From positions 1 to 64,000 of IMG/VR virus record IMGVR_UViG_3300021087_000654: 64,000 nucleotides of DNA; one strand, 5' to 3'. Position numbers and translations under genes: made by a program. The DNA comes from a virus. The first letter of the stretch is position 1; every line of letters starts with the position of its first letter. The notes beneath the pieces were generated by a model, which saw only the letters and a list, made by a program, of their open reading frames with translations, ran no database searches and was not told the origin of the DNA. Positions 33,146-41,932 of the stretch are shown here, piece by piece.

Positions 33146-33306
33146 TTACAGTAACAAAAAGATATATAGGCACAAAAGGACCATGGTTATTTGATATGAT
33201 TTATTCAGATGGTATGGAAGGTGGAAAAGAAAGAGAAGATAATCTTGCTAAAGATGTGGAAGAAAAAGATGATGGTGTCTTTGAATATAAGGTAGAACGA
33301 GAATGA
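33142..33306 (+). CDS. Small acidic hypothetical protein
   Basis: A 54-residue protein starting MITVTKRYIGTKGPWLFDMIY and ending in a charged, Glu/Asp/Lys-rich tail. No family recognised. It fills the gap between the carbamoyltransferase and methyltransferase genes with ATGA overlaps at both ends, strong evidence that it is translated. Confidence 0.65.
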   Translation: MITVTKRYIGTKGPWLFDMIYSDGMEGGKEREDNLAKDVEEKDDGVFEYKVERE

Positions 33307-33965
33307 TAGATTTAGAAATATTAAAAAATTTAATGAGTGAGATTAGAGAGAATGATGATTTATTAGATTCATTAAGTCCAAATCAATTCGCTACTAAATT
33401 AAAACTTGTTGAACATGTAAATAAATTAGACATATTAAACAAAGATTCAAAAGTAGTTATTTTTGGTAGTTGGTATGGTAGTATATTAATACCGGCCTTT
33501 TATCATAAAGTAAAACAGATTGTATGTGTTGATACAGACGCTCAAGTAATTAGTAGATCAAAGTATAGAATATTTCCTGAATGGAATATTGATTGGATAA
33601 CAGGCGATGTATTTGAAAAGTATAGAGATCAATATGATGGTGTTGATTTGTTTATTAATACATCTTGCGAACATATGAAACCTATGAAAGAATGGGGACC
33701 GGCACCAATAATGAAAAATCCTTGGTGGGGTAGAACTTCACCTACACACTTTGCTTTTACATCAAACAACATGTTTGATATTGAAGGCCATATTAATTGT
33801 GTAGATACAATAGAAAATTTTAAGAAACAATTGCCTAGTAATGCAACTGTATTATCAGAGGAAAAGGTAACAGATTATAGAGGTACAAGATTTATTATAG
33901 TAGGAAAAATGGAAGGAAAACCTGATCCTATTATGTCATGGGAAGAAGCTAAGAAAATAAAATAA
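33303..33965 (+). CDS. SAM-dependent methyltransferase-like protein
   Basis: A 220-residue Rossmann-type protein. SKVVIFGSWYGSILIPAFYHKVKQIVCVDTDAQVI (about 48-82) supplies the glycine loop and the acidic residue that ends strand 2 of a class I methyltransferase, then DWITGDVF and GVDLFINTSCEHM supply strand 4. It is a methyltransferase or a related NAD/SAM-binding fold; the glycine loop (GSWYGS) is not the canonical GxGxG. Coupled by ATGA and TAATG overlaps on its two sides. Confidence 0.72.
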   Translation: MIDLEILKNLMSEIRENDDLLDSLSPNQFATKLKLVEHVNKLDILNKDSKVVIFGSWYGSILIPAFYHKVKQIVCVDTDAQVISRSKYRIFPEWNIDWITGDVFEKYRDQYDGVDLFINTSCEHMKPMKEWGPAPIMKNPWWGRTSPTHFAFTSNNMFDIEGHINCVDTIENFKKQLPSNATVLSEEKVTDYRGTRFIIVGKMEGKPDPIMSWEEAKKIK

Positions 33966-34843
33966 TGAAATTATTTGATAATGAACCTAAAAAAAGAGTT
34001 ATATTCTCCTTGTATATTAATATACCTAAAGAGGAGTTAGACTTATTTGATAAACATATAAAGAAACCAGATACAGAGTTTACAAATATTAATACTAAAA
34101 ATGAATTTGAAACTCATTACCAAAGACTAATAGATTGTAAAAAAGAATATGCTGATAAAATAGGCGTAGACTTTTTTATGCATGAAGAATATAAAGAATA
34201 TTACGATCACTTTCAAAAAAACTATCCAGAAATTACAAGTTATAATATAGTTAACTTTTTTAAAATACATTTACTATATGAGTATAGTAAAAAATATGAT
34301 GAAGTATTATACCTAGACTTTGATGTTGTTCCTAATACAGACGAAAACTTTTTTGACCATTGGGATTTATCAAAAGGTGTTTGTGTTTTAAATAATAATG
34401 AAAGAGTATCTCCTATTCAAAAGATTACAGAAAGAACACAAACAATAAGAAGTCCAAACGCAAAATTTTATAATGCTCAAGCTATGTTAATAGAAAAAGG
34501 TTTAAGTCCTGAAAATGATGTTATTAATACAGGTATAATAGGTATTGATAAAGAACATTTAGATCAATTAGATTATTTTACAAATTTTAAAGAAACTCTT
34601 AATGAAATGACAAGTCTTATAGGTGTATATGATATATTTCCTAAAAAGATTGCTGATTTCTTTGGTTATGATAATGAAACAATATTTGCTGTGAAACTAA
34701 AAGAAAAGAAAGTACCAGTACAATGGTTAGATAAAGATTGGCACTATTTCTTTGATACAAATCTTTTTATTCCTAAAACTGCCAAACTTATACATGCTAT
34801 TAATAAAAGGTTTGATATAATTTGGAGAAACATTGATGATTAA
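33965..34843 (+). CDS. GT-A glycosyltransferase-like protein
   Basis: A 292-residue protein. The key motif is YDEVLYLDFDVVPNTDENFFD (about 112-132), where DFD is the DxD metal and nucleotide-sugar site of GT8/GT32-like enzymes, followed later by NTGIIGIDKEHLDQL, the usual aromatic/acidic acceptor region. No membrane segment. It is adjacent to another DxD glycosyltransferase-like gene (34836), with an 8-base overlap. Confidence 0.72.
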   Translation: MKLFDNEPKKRVIFSLYINIPKEELDLFDKHIKKPDTEFTNINTKNEFETHYQRLIDCKKEYADKIGVDFFMHEEYKEYYDHFQKNYPEITSYNIVNFFKIHLLYEYSKKYDEVLYLDFDVVPNTDENFFDHWDLSKGVCVLNNNERVSPIQKITERTQTIRSPNAKFYNAQAMLIEKGLSPENDVINTGIIGIDKEHLDQLDYFTNFKETLNEMTSLIGVYDIFPKKIADFFGYDNETIFAVKLKEKKVPVQWLDKDWHYFFDTNLFIPKTAKLIHAINKRFDIIWRNIDD

Positions 34844-35615
34844 AATATGTACTGTATACTTCAAAGGCATGTATACACCAGATTATGTTGCCAACTTATA
34901 TGATGGACTAAAAAGAAACAGTACAATACCTTTTCAGTTTATTTGTTTAAGTGATGACCCTAACGTAAAGGCCGATGTAGTATTACCATATAATCATCAT
35001 AGTACTATTGTAAAGCACTGGCATAAATTAAAATTTTTTAGTCCTTTATTTGGTGGTCAACAACCAAGTGATGAGATTGTTATAATGGATATAGATCAAG
35101 TTATTGTAGGTAATGTAGATGATCTTATAGGACATCCAGTTGGCGATGATGAGTTAGTATCATATGGTGTATTTTGGAATGAAAGATTACATACTAACAG
35201 ATTAAAAGATAATAACATATTACCTTTGAATGGTGGTTTTTATAAATTTAAATCTGGCCAATTCAAGCATATATGGGATGATTTCGCACTTAATCCTGAA
35301 TATTGGCAATTGCATTATTACAATGTAGGTAAAGTACACTTTAAATATTATGGCGAACAAAACTATGTTGATTGGAAAATATTTGAAAAGAAAAGTAAAC
35401 TTACTAATACACCACAAGAATGGTTAGGTAAGTATACAGAAAACGGAAAAGATATGATAAATCTGAACAAGATGTATGCAAAAAAATTTGATACAGATTA
35501 TATGTTGTTAGATGAACCAAATGAAAAATTAAAGATTGTACACTATACAGGTCCGAATCGTGTTATTCACGAACTAAAAGACAGCCCTTTGTATAGTAAG
35601 TGGATAAATAGGTAA
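34836..35615 (+). CDS. GT-A glycosyltransferase-like protein
   Basis: About 259 residues. DEIVIMDIDQVIVGNVDDLI (about 80-99) holds the DxD site (DID) of a GT8-like family, and the C-terminal KLKIVHYTGPNRVIHEL matches the H-x-x-G-x-x-K-type end of GT8 enzymes. The ATG at 34836 is preferred over the TTG at 34833 because GGAG is 8 bases upstream. It overlaps the previous gene by 8 bases and abuts the radical SAM gene. The specificity is unknown. Confidence 0.78.
   Translation: MIKICTVYFKGMYTPDYVANLYDGLKRNSTIPFQFICLSDDPNVKADVVLPYNHHSTIVKHWHKLKFFSPLFGGQQPSDEIVIMDIDQVIVGNVDDLIGHPVGDDELVSYGVFWNERLHTNRLKDNNILPLNGGFYKFKSGQFKHIWDDFALNPEYWQLHYYNVGKVHFKYYGEQNYVDWKIFEKKSKLTNTPQEWLGKYTENGKDMINLNKMYAKKFDTDYMLLDEPNEKLKIVHYTGPNRVIHELKDSPLYSKWINR
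35603..35610 (+). promoter_or_regulatory. Possible late-type box with leaderless spacing
   Basis: GATAAATA lies exactly 5 bases before the ATG of the 35616-36902 gene, the same geometry as at gp13 and gp25. It overlaps codons for Trp-Ile-Asn and may be chance. Confidence 0.3.
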
Positions 35616-36902
35616 ATGGACGAGAAACAAAAAAAAGAATTTGAACAAAAGTTAAAGGATAAGAAACTATGGTTTTGTCCTTTACCTTTCACACATGTAT
35701 TCTCTAGTTTAAGTGGTAGATTTGCACCTTGCTATGACGCACTAGCAAGAACTGGCCATAATATGGAAGATACTACAATAAGAGAATGGTATACTTCTGA
35801 CTATCAAAACACTTTAAGAAAAGAAATGTTAAAAGAGGATTATAATGGTAAATTCTTTAAACATCATTGTACAGGTTGTTGGAAACAAGAATCAAAATAT
35901 GGTCGTTCAGATAGACAGAAATATGTTGAACAAATATTAGCAGGTACATTTGATAGTAAAGTACCAGAGTTATTAAGAGCCGTTCAAAAATTTCAAGATG
36001 ACGGTAAGTTAGATTTAGATGAAAGAATATTAGACATTAAAATGAAGATGTTTGGTAATGCTTGTAATCTAGATTGTTATATGTGTACACCAAGAAGTGC
36101 TAACACTAGAACTATATCTCTAAAAAAATTAAAGAAAGTATATGATCCTGATTTAGACCCTAAAGACGGTGATAGAATGAATACTTTAAAACATGATGAT
36201 ATAGAATATCTAGATGATATTGCCTCTGTAGCAAAATATACTAGATCAATCAAACTAATTGGTGGCGAACCTTTAGTTATGGTAAATCATTATAAACTAT
36301 TAGACAAATTAGTAAAAACAGGTTACTCAAAAGGTATAGACTTAATCTATAAAACAAACTTATCAGTATTTGATATGGACGGTTACAACTTTAGAGATTA
36401 CTTTGACCACTTCAAAGAATTTGTAATGAAAATATCTATAGATAGTTATGGTAAATATAATGACTATATAAGAAAGAAATCAGATTGGCCTTCACTTTTA
36501 GATAATATGAAAACAATGAGAGCAAGAAGAAATGCAAGAGTTAATGTTCACTCTGTAATATCTTTTTTAAGTGTATTAGAAAATTATAAACTAATTGCAT
36601 TATTAAAAGATATGGGTATAGCACATACGTTCTATATTATAGAATATCCAAAAATCTTACAAGTTAAAAATTTACCATATGATATAAAACAAAAATTAAT
36701 ACCTTTTTATAAAGACTATCCTAACATTATAAGATCATTAGAAAAGGAACAAGATGAAGCAGAATTTATTAAGACTATTGAGTATTGTCAAGATTTAGAT
36801 GAAAATGGCTTTAGTAAAGAAAAAGGACATGATTTATTTGCACTACATCCAGAACTAGAAGAACACTATATAAAGGCGAAACAACGTGAGACAAGACATT
36901 AA
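35616..36902 (+). CDS. Radical SAM protein with N-terminal twitch-like domain
   Basis: A 428-residue radical SAM protein with reversed domain order. The N-terminal region has C21 (WFCPLPFTH), C39 (GRFAPCYD) and C85/C88 (HHCTGCWK), the sort of set that binds an auxiliary cluster in SPASM/twitch domains. The radical SAM core starts with C150/C154/C157 (GNACNLDCYMC) and has an intact IKLIGGEPLV. The C-terminal part is helical and charged. The family of N-terminal twitch radical SAM proteins is known from marine phage and bacterial genomes, but I know of no assigned reaction. Confidence 0.86.
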   Translation: MDEKQKKEFEQKLKDKKLWFCPLPFTHVFSSLSGRFAPCYDALARTGHNMEDTTIREWYTSDYQNTLRKEMLKEDYNGKFFKHHCTGCWKQESKYGRSDRQKYVEQILAGTFDSKVPELLRAVQKFQDDGKLDLDERILDIKMKMFGNACNLDCYMCTPRSANTRTISLKKLKKVYDPDLDPKDGDRMNTLKHDDIEYLDDIASVAKYTRSIKLIGGEPLVMVNHYKLLDKLVKTGYSKGIDLIYKTNLSVFDMDGYNFRDYFDHFKEFVMKISIDSYGKYNDYIRKKSDWPSLLDNMKTMRARRNARVNVHSVISFLSVLENYKLIALLKDMGIAHTFYIIEYPKILQVKNLPYDIKQKLIPFYKDYPNIIRSLEKEQDEAEFIKTIEYCQDLDENGFSKEKGHDLFALHPELEEHYIKAKQRETRH

Positions 36903-36923
36903 ATAATACTTGAAGGAGATATT

Positions 36924-37679
36924 ATGAAACTAACATACGGCGAACAGACAATAGACTTATTTGGAGAAGACATTTTTCCAGATGGACCCCCAGAAAAGGT
37001 TGTAATCTCATTATCAGGAGGTTGTGACTCATCATCACTTACATATTTAATTGGAACTAATTTTCCAAATATTCAAATGTATCCTTTTCATTCAAAAGAT
37101 GAAGACTGCACTATAGATACTGAACGTGCTATAGAAGTACATAAATTTTTACAAAACAAATTTCCTACAGTTAATGATTTAGAAATCTTTACTGTAAGAA
37201 CAAGTGATCCTAGTTGGCAAAAAAAGGCCAAAGAAGCAATGGCTGATCCAAAAAATAGTCCTACAGTAAATGGTAAAAAAGTTTCTATGTGGGGATCATT
37301 AAACGGTTGTTCAAAAGCTCTACAAAACAGAAACGTAAGATCAATTATGTCAACAAGATATTCAGCGCCTGTTGTTATGGCCATGACTACTAATCCTCCA
37401 GTAGATATACAAAAAGAAAGAGGATTTTATGATGTAGCAGAAAGAAAAAGGGATCCAGGCGACAGTGATTTAAAAATGTTGGATATAATTCCAGCTGGTG
37501 GTAAAACATATCAACCATATCTAAAAGTTGATAAAAAATATGTAGCAGGTGTCTTTAAAGAAAATAATTTAATGGAGACTTTATTTCCAGAAACTAAATC
37601 ATGTGCTTGGTCTAAAACACTTGAAATATGTGGTAAATGTTTTTGGTGTAATGAGAGGGCTTGGGCATTTGAGGATTAG
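36924..37679 (+). CDS. QueC-like PP-loop ATP pyrophosphatase, copy 2
   Basis: A 251-residue paralogue of the 28853-29704 protein. The PP-loop SGGCDS is at 31-36 (VVISLSGGCDSSSLTYLI) and the Cys set C227, C236, C239, C242 is in the pattern C-x8-C-GKC-FWC-NERAWAF, close to QueC (ICGKCFWCNER). GAAGGAG precedes the ATG in a 22-base gap, a fresh initiation site. The two PP-loop copies differ most in the middle, so they may act on different substrates. A QueC-type nitrile synthase, an amidotransferase-like ligase or a thiolase-type enzyme are all possible. Confidence 0.78.
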   Translation: MKLTYGEQTIDLFGEDIFPDGPPEKVVISLSGGCDSSSLTYLIGTNFPNIQMYPFHSKDEDCTIDTERAIEVHKFLQNKFPTVNDLEIFTVRTSDPSWQKKAKEAMADPKNSPTVNGKKVSMWGSLNGCSKALQNRNVRSIMSTRYSAPVVMAMTTNPPVDIQKERGFYDVAERKRDPGDSDLKMLDIIPAGGKTYQPYLKVDKKYVAGVFKENNLMETLFPETKSCAWSKTLEICGKCFWCNERAWAFED

Positions 37680-37687
37680 ACTACATT

Positions 37688-38758
37688 ATGTTAAAATTTG
37701 CAGACAATATAGATAGAAAACTTTTACCTAAAAATATACTTATTTTAAATGCTCGTAAAAAATGGGAAACTTTAGTAGAGCTTTGTTTAAAGTATGGCAT
37801 TAATTTTAAGATGTTTGATCTAGCTAGTAAACATACTTTTAATGAAAGCAATAAATTAAGGCCATATGCTACATATCTTCCAAAAGAAAAATTATATGAT
37901 CCACAATATTATATAAAAAATTTAGATTTTGTACCTGAATATATTATGAATTGTAGAGACGAAGAACCAATAACTAAAGTAGAATATGAACTTTGTTTAT
38001 GGTATAATACTAAAACACAATTTGATAAAAGAGCTTTAAAGTTTTTTACATCTAAAAGAGAACAAGACCGAGTATGTAAATTAATGGGTATACCTACTTT
38101 AGATGAAGGAAATCCTAATGATAAAATTATAGTAAAATTAGATTCAGGAAAATCAGGTGGTGGACATGGTTATAAAATATGTCTGAAAAAACACTATCAA
38201 GCAAGGAAAAATGATTTTATACAAAGATATATAAATTACGATTATTCAATTATCTCACAGGTTCTATGTGATAATGAGGGCGAGTATCATTTATATAATC
38301 ATACTATAGGTGTGCCAGGAGATGGCATTAAAATGGGTCAAAATATTCCATTTATGTATCAATTTCCACACGTAAATTTTCCTAAAGAGGAAATAGATAT
38401 AATAAAAAATTTCTATAAAAAGTTAAAAGAAAATATAACAGTAAAGAATAGAATTGTGGCAACAGAATTTTCTAAAGAAAAAAACGGTAAACTACATTTT
38501 CAAGAATACAATGCTAGACCCTTTGGTCAACTTGAAATAGGATCATATGATTGGGATATAGGTAAATTTAATACAATAGTAGATTTGTTTACAAATAAAG
38601 TACAAGATGAAATAGAACATTATCAACAAATAACATCGGTATATCTTGATAATATCCGTACTAATAATGAATTTGGTTGGGGTGATTATGATGGATTAAA
38701 ACTCGTAAAACTTCCATATTCAGAAAAAATAAAAACATGGAATACAAAAGAAAAATGA
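37688..38758 (+). CDS. ATP-grasp ligase-like protein
   Basis: A 356-residue protein. The N-terminal third is a Rossmann-like pre-ATP-grasp region (NILILNARKKWETLVELCLKYG). KIIVKLDSGKSGGGHGYKI (about 147-165) is the lysine and glycine-rich ATP loop, and FQEYNARPFGQLE (about 276-288) carries the E-x-N-x-R metal/ATP motif, as in carboxylate-amine ligases. It could join an amino acid or amine to a carboxylate, e.g. in peptide or cofactor assembly. It ends by ATGA overlap with the SDR gene. Confidence 0.82.
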   Translation: MLKFADNIDRKLLPKNILILNARKKWETLVELCLKYGINFKMFDLASKHTFNESNKLRPYATYLPKEKLYDPQYYIKNLDFVPEYIMNCRDEEPITKVEYELCLWYNTKTQFDKRALKFFTSKREQDRVCKLMGIPTLDEGNPNDKIIVKLDSGKSGGGHGYKICLKKHYQARKNDFIQRYINYDYSIISQVLCDNEGEYHLYNHTIGVPGDGIKMGQNIPFMYQFPHVNFPKEEIDIIKNFYKKLKENITVKNRIVATEFSKEKNGKLHFQEYNARPFGQLEIGSYDWDIGKFNTIVDLFTNKVQDEIEHYQQITSVYLDNIRTNNEFGWGDYDGLKLVKLPYSEKIKTWNTKEK

Positions 38759-39282
38759 AATTTTATATAACAGGAACAAGACGTGGTTTAGGAAAAGCTT
38801 TACTAGAAAAATATGATAAAATAGTGGTATATCCAACTGGCAACATGGTAGTTGGTTCTTTAATTGATTGTGATGTTTTTATAAATTGTAAACACGATAA
38901 ATTTGAACAAGTTGAATTATTATATAAAGCTGGTAAATTAAAGAAAAAAATAATTAATATTGGTTCTCTTGCTAGTGATTATACGTATCTGTATCGGTAT
39001 GGTGTTGAGAAAAAAGCTTTAAGAGAAGCTAATCACCAATTATTTAATGATGGAATTGATACAACAATTATAAATTTTGGTTATATAGATACAGAAAGAG
39101 TACAAGATAAAGATGTTCCTAAAATGAGTGTTGAGTATTGTTGTGGTATTATTCATTGGGTTTTACAACAACCAAATAGAATTAAAGAAATAACAGTTTG
39201 TCCACCTGAAAAAAATATTAAATCTAATTTTGGTCCAGATGATGACAAAATTAAGGGTGTAGCTCATGCTAAATTTGAATAA
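38755..39282 (+). CDS. Short-chain dehydrogenase/reductase (SDR)
   Basis: About 175 residues, short for an SDR (usually about 250). The NAD(P) motif TGxxxGLG (TGTRRGLG, 6-13), NIGS (serine about 71) and the catalytic YxxxK (YGVEK, Y82-K86) are all present, then INFGYIDTERV. The shortening is in the strand 2-3 and C-terminal regions. The ATG at 38755 overlaps the previous stop (ATGA); an ATG at 38737 would add six residues. It probably reduces a keto sugar or similar intermediate. Confidence 0.8.
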   Translation: MKFYITGTRRGLGKALLEKYDKIVVYPTGNMVVGSLIDCDVFINCKHDKFEQVELLYKAGKLKKKIINIGSLASDYTYLYRYGVEKKALREANHQLFNDGIDTTIINFGYIDTERVQDKDVPKMSVEYCCGIIHWVLQQPNRIKEITVCPPEKNIKSNFGPDDDKIKGVAHAKFE

Positions 39283-39715
39283 AATATTAAAAGAAATAGA
39301 AACTTTACCTAAATGGGACGAACAAATATGTTTACAAGGTACAGAAACTATTAAAGATCCTTTTATTGGTGCTGGTAAACATTTTTACGATAATCGTAAT
39401 TCAGAGGATGAAAAAGAATTTATACATCTACTATTTGATTTACCTTATATCAATTCTATTATTAAAGAACAAAATCTATATAGAGTTAGATTGATGAATT
39501 TAAAAAGTAAAACTTGTTATACTTACCATCAAGATTATGAAAAAAGATTCCATATACCTTTAATTACAAATAATAATTGTTTCTTTGTTATTGATGATAA
39601 AATTAAAAGGTATCCAGCAGATGGTAATTGGTATATAATTGATACTACTAAAAAACATACTGCTGTTAATGCTTCAAGAGAAGATAGAATACATTTAGTA
39701 GGAAATAAAATATAA
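39266..39715 (+). CDS. Small 2OG-Fe(II) hydroxylase-like protein, paralogue
   Basis: A 149-residue paralogue of the 21348-21809 protein. Shared boxes: LPKWDEQICLQG near the start, YHQDYEKRFHIPL (HxD plus KRxHIP), DTTKKHTAVN (distal histidine) and RIHLVG (candidate 2OG-binding arginine). Conservation of exactly these iron and cosubstrate positions argues that both copies are active. It overlaps the SDR gene by 17 bases and is followed by the MOSC gene. Confidence 0.78.
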   Translation: MLNLNKILKEIETLPKWDEQICLQGTETIKDPFIGAGKHFYDNRNSEDEKEFIHLLFDLPYINSIIKEQNLYRVRLMNLKSKTCYTYHQDYEKRFHIPLITNNNCFFVIDDKIKRYPADGNWYIIDTTKKHTAVNASREDRIHLVGNKI

Positions 39716-39717
39716 TT

Positions 39718-40185
39718 ATGGTTGCTACAATACGATATATAAATGTCAATCCTGATGGTGGCGTACCAAAGCGTCAAGTCTCTACAGCTAATATAGAAAA
39801 ATCAGGTCTTAAAGAAGATAGACAAAATTCTCATACAGGACTTAATCGTGCTGTTTTATTATATGATAATCAAAAAATTATCAAATTACAGGCAGACGGA
39901 CACCCTATTGCTCCTGGAACAGCCGGAGAAAATATAACTATAGATTTTTGGAGAGAAGGATTATCATATGATAATTTTAAAAAAGGAGATATAGTTAAAG
40001 TAGGAAAAACAATACTTCAATTAACTTTTACAGCACCACCTTGCGAAGGCATTAGTAAGTCATTTTTAAATGGTGACTGGGATATAGTAAATGAAAAAAT
40101 TTATCCAACATATGGCAGATGGTGTGCCAAAGTTTTAAAAGCAGGACAAATAAGTATAGGTGATGTAATAGATATTGAGAAATGA
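39718..40185 (+). CDS. MOSC-domain protein
   Basis: A 155-residue single-domain MOSC protein. GTAGENITIDFWREGLSYDNFKKGDIVKVG (about 61-90) and LQLTFTAPPCEGI, with the conserved cysteine near 104, match the domain that ends molybdenum-cofactor sulfurases and handles sulfur as a Cys persulfide. The N-terminal VATIRYINVNPDGGVPKRQV also fits. No other molybdenum-cofactor gene is visible, so it may instead carry sulfur for another enzyme, such as a PP-loop thiolating enzyme. ATGA overlap follows. Confidence 0.82.
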   Translation: MVATIRYINVNPDGGVPKRQVSTANIEKSGLKEDRQNSHTGLNRAVLLYDNQKIIKLQADGHPIAPGTAGENITIDFWREGLSYDNFKKGDIVKVGKTILQLTFTAPPCEGISKSFLNGDWDIVNEKIYPTYGRWCAKVLKAGQISIGDVIDIEK

Positions 40186-41360
40186 GAATAGTTTTAATTG
40201 GTCATCCAGGTAGTGGAAAATCAACTCTTGCAAAAATATTATTAAAAGAATTTAAGTTATCACATATCCACGCTAAAGAGGTACCTGATAATTATCTTTA
40301 CCAGCAATTGATCTTGGATGGATATCCAAGTAATATGAAACAAGTTAAAGACTTGGAAAAGAAAGGTATTGATATAGACAAATTAGAAATCAAAGAGGCT
40401 GAAAGACCGTATAATCAACTTTTTCATCAAAAGTATTCTGACTATGTGATATATTTAGATGTGAGTCAGGAAGAACTTATCAAAAGATTAATTGCTAGAG
40501 GCAAAGATAAATGGCATCCACCCGAATATACAGGCAGAATAGATGAAGATTCAGATTCTACATCTATTGATTTATATGAAAAAGCAATTGCTAAATATAA
40601 AAAACAAGTTGATCCTGTAATAGAATATTTCAAAGGTAGACCTGGTTACTTATATATTAAGGCTGAAGGCGATACGCCGGAGAACATAGCTAAAGAGATA
40701 ATAAATAAGATAAGAAACACTAAAAGAATGTACACTCCAAAACAACTTAAAACCTGTACGCTATTGAATTTAATTGATTTTGAAGGCAATAGTCTATTAT
40801 CAGGTGATACGGCTTTAAATAATTTGCGTTTTAGTAAGTTAAAAAAATTGTTGTTTGAAACAAAATTTGAAACAAAATTACCAGACTTATGTATAGTATC
40901 TGAAAATTTAAATGAATATGGTTATATGACTAAAATGAATGAACTAAAGTATGAAATTAAAGACAGATATAATTGGCTAGAGTTACCAGACACCAGCGAT
41001 TGGAAATTTGATAAAGCAAATCCATTTAACTCCATTAAATATATTAAAAAAGAATTTGAAGGTCTAGGAATAGGAATTAAAAATGTAATTGTGGCAGGTC
41101 AAAACTTACCAGGTTGTATTTTTAAAACATTAGATCACTCTGCTTTACGTTGGGCTGAACAAGGACATTATGTACAGATAGTATTATCTATGTGTGGCGA
41201 TTATGAAGTGTCAGGTGTTGGACCAGAAAGATATATGAACTCATTTGCTAGTTTATATAAACAAATTAAAAAATCTGGACAATGGGCTAATATTGATTTA
41301 GTATCTGAAATGAAAGATATAAAATATATGATTGATGGTGTTTTAAAATGCGGAGAATAA
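40182..41360 (+). CDS. Adenylate-kinase-like P-loop protein with C-terminal unknown domain
   Basis: A 392-residue fusion. Residues 1-185 are an adenylate-kinase-like NTPase: P-loop GHPGSGKST (7-15), VIYLDVSQEELIKRLIARGKD (about 87-107) typical of kinase lids, and IAKEIINKI. Residues 190-392 have a sequence like a cysteine hydrolase: DLCIVSENLNEYGYM and NVIVAGQNLPGCIFKTLDHSALRWAEQGHYVQIVLSMCGD (about 302-341), resembling the isochorismatase-type VxGxxxxxC segment, but the full catalytic triad is not proven. It is the only such fusion I noticed here. It overlaps neighbours by 4 and 13 bases. Confidence 0.65.
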   Translation: MRIVLIGHPGSGKSTLAKILLKEFKLSHIHAKEVPDNYLYQQLILDGYPSNMKQVKDLEKKGIDIDKLEIKEAERPYNQLFHQKYSDYVIYLDVSQEELIKRLIARGKDKWHPPEYTGRIDEDSDSTSIDLYEKAIAKYKKQVDPVIEYFKGRPGYLYIKAEGDTPENIAKEIINKIRNTKRMYTPKQLKTCTLLNLIDFEGNSLLSGDTALNNLRFSKLKKLLFETKFETKLPDLCIVSENLNEYGYMTKMNELKYEIKDRYNWLELPDTSDWKFDKANPFNSIKYIKKEFEGLGIGIKNVIVAGQNLPGCIFKTLDHSALRWAEQGHYVQIVLSMCGDYEVSGVGPERYMNSFASLYKQIKKSGQWANIDLVSEMKDIKYMIDGVLKCGE

Positions 41361-41932
41361 TAGCTTGTAGATTCGGTAATAAGTTTACACAATGGCATGT
41401 TGATAACTTAAAATATATGATAGACTTTCACTCTGGTATATCATATGATAGTTTTGAAGTTATTGAAAATGATATTTACGGTAATTGGTATAATAAATTC
41501 CAAATGTACGATAAGTTCCGGGATGGGGAGAACTTATACTTTGATTTAGACGTTATTATATGGAAAGAGTTACCAGATTTATTCAGAAAAGACTTTACTT
41601 TATTAAATGATTTATGGTGGAGAGAAGAAGCTCATACTCCATTAAACTCAACTATTGTCTCTTGGACAGGAGATGTTTCTCATATATGGGATAAATTTAA
41701 GTCTAACGAAAAAATGTACCTAGAAAAATACAATAAAGGTAGTGATGAGTTTTATTATAGAGAAATAAATTATAAAAACTATGATAAAGTTTGTCCTTCT
41801 ATTAAAAACTATATGTATGAAATACCACCAAAAGAATTTAGTATTTGTACTTTAGGTCAAATGAACCACCTATTAGAACCAGGTTGGCAAGGTTGGTGGT
41901 CAGATTTTATTCTGCCTCACTATAAAGATTAA
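41348..41932 (+). CDS. Small GT-A glycosyltransferase-like protein
   Basis: A 194-residue protein. FRDGENLYFDLDVIIWKELPDLF (about 57-79) carries a DLD that matches the DxD nucleotide-sugar site, and NSTIVSWTGD and GWQGWWSDF are aromatic-rich stretches like the acceptor side of GT-A folds. It is the last gene of the plus-strand train, and its end overlaps the convergent minus-strand gene by 26 bases with no terminator between them. Confidence 0.68.
   Translation: MRRIIACRFGNKFTQWHVDNLKYMIDFHSGISYDSFEVIENDIYGNWYNKFQMYDKFRDGENLYFDLDVIIWKELPDLFRKDFTLLNDLWWREEAHTPLNSTIVSWTGDVSHIWDKFKSNEKMYLEKYNKGSDEFYYREINYKNYDKVCPSIKNYMYEIPPKEFSICTLGQMNHLLEPGWQGWWSDFILPHYKD

Noticed and set aside
28853-37679. 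Claim that the phage DNA carries 7-deazaguanine bases
   Set aside because: Only QueC-like proteins are seen; the other pathway enzymes and a base-exchange enzyme are not in this window.
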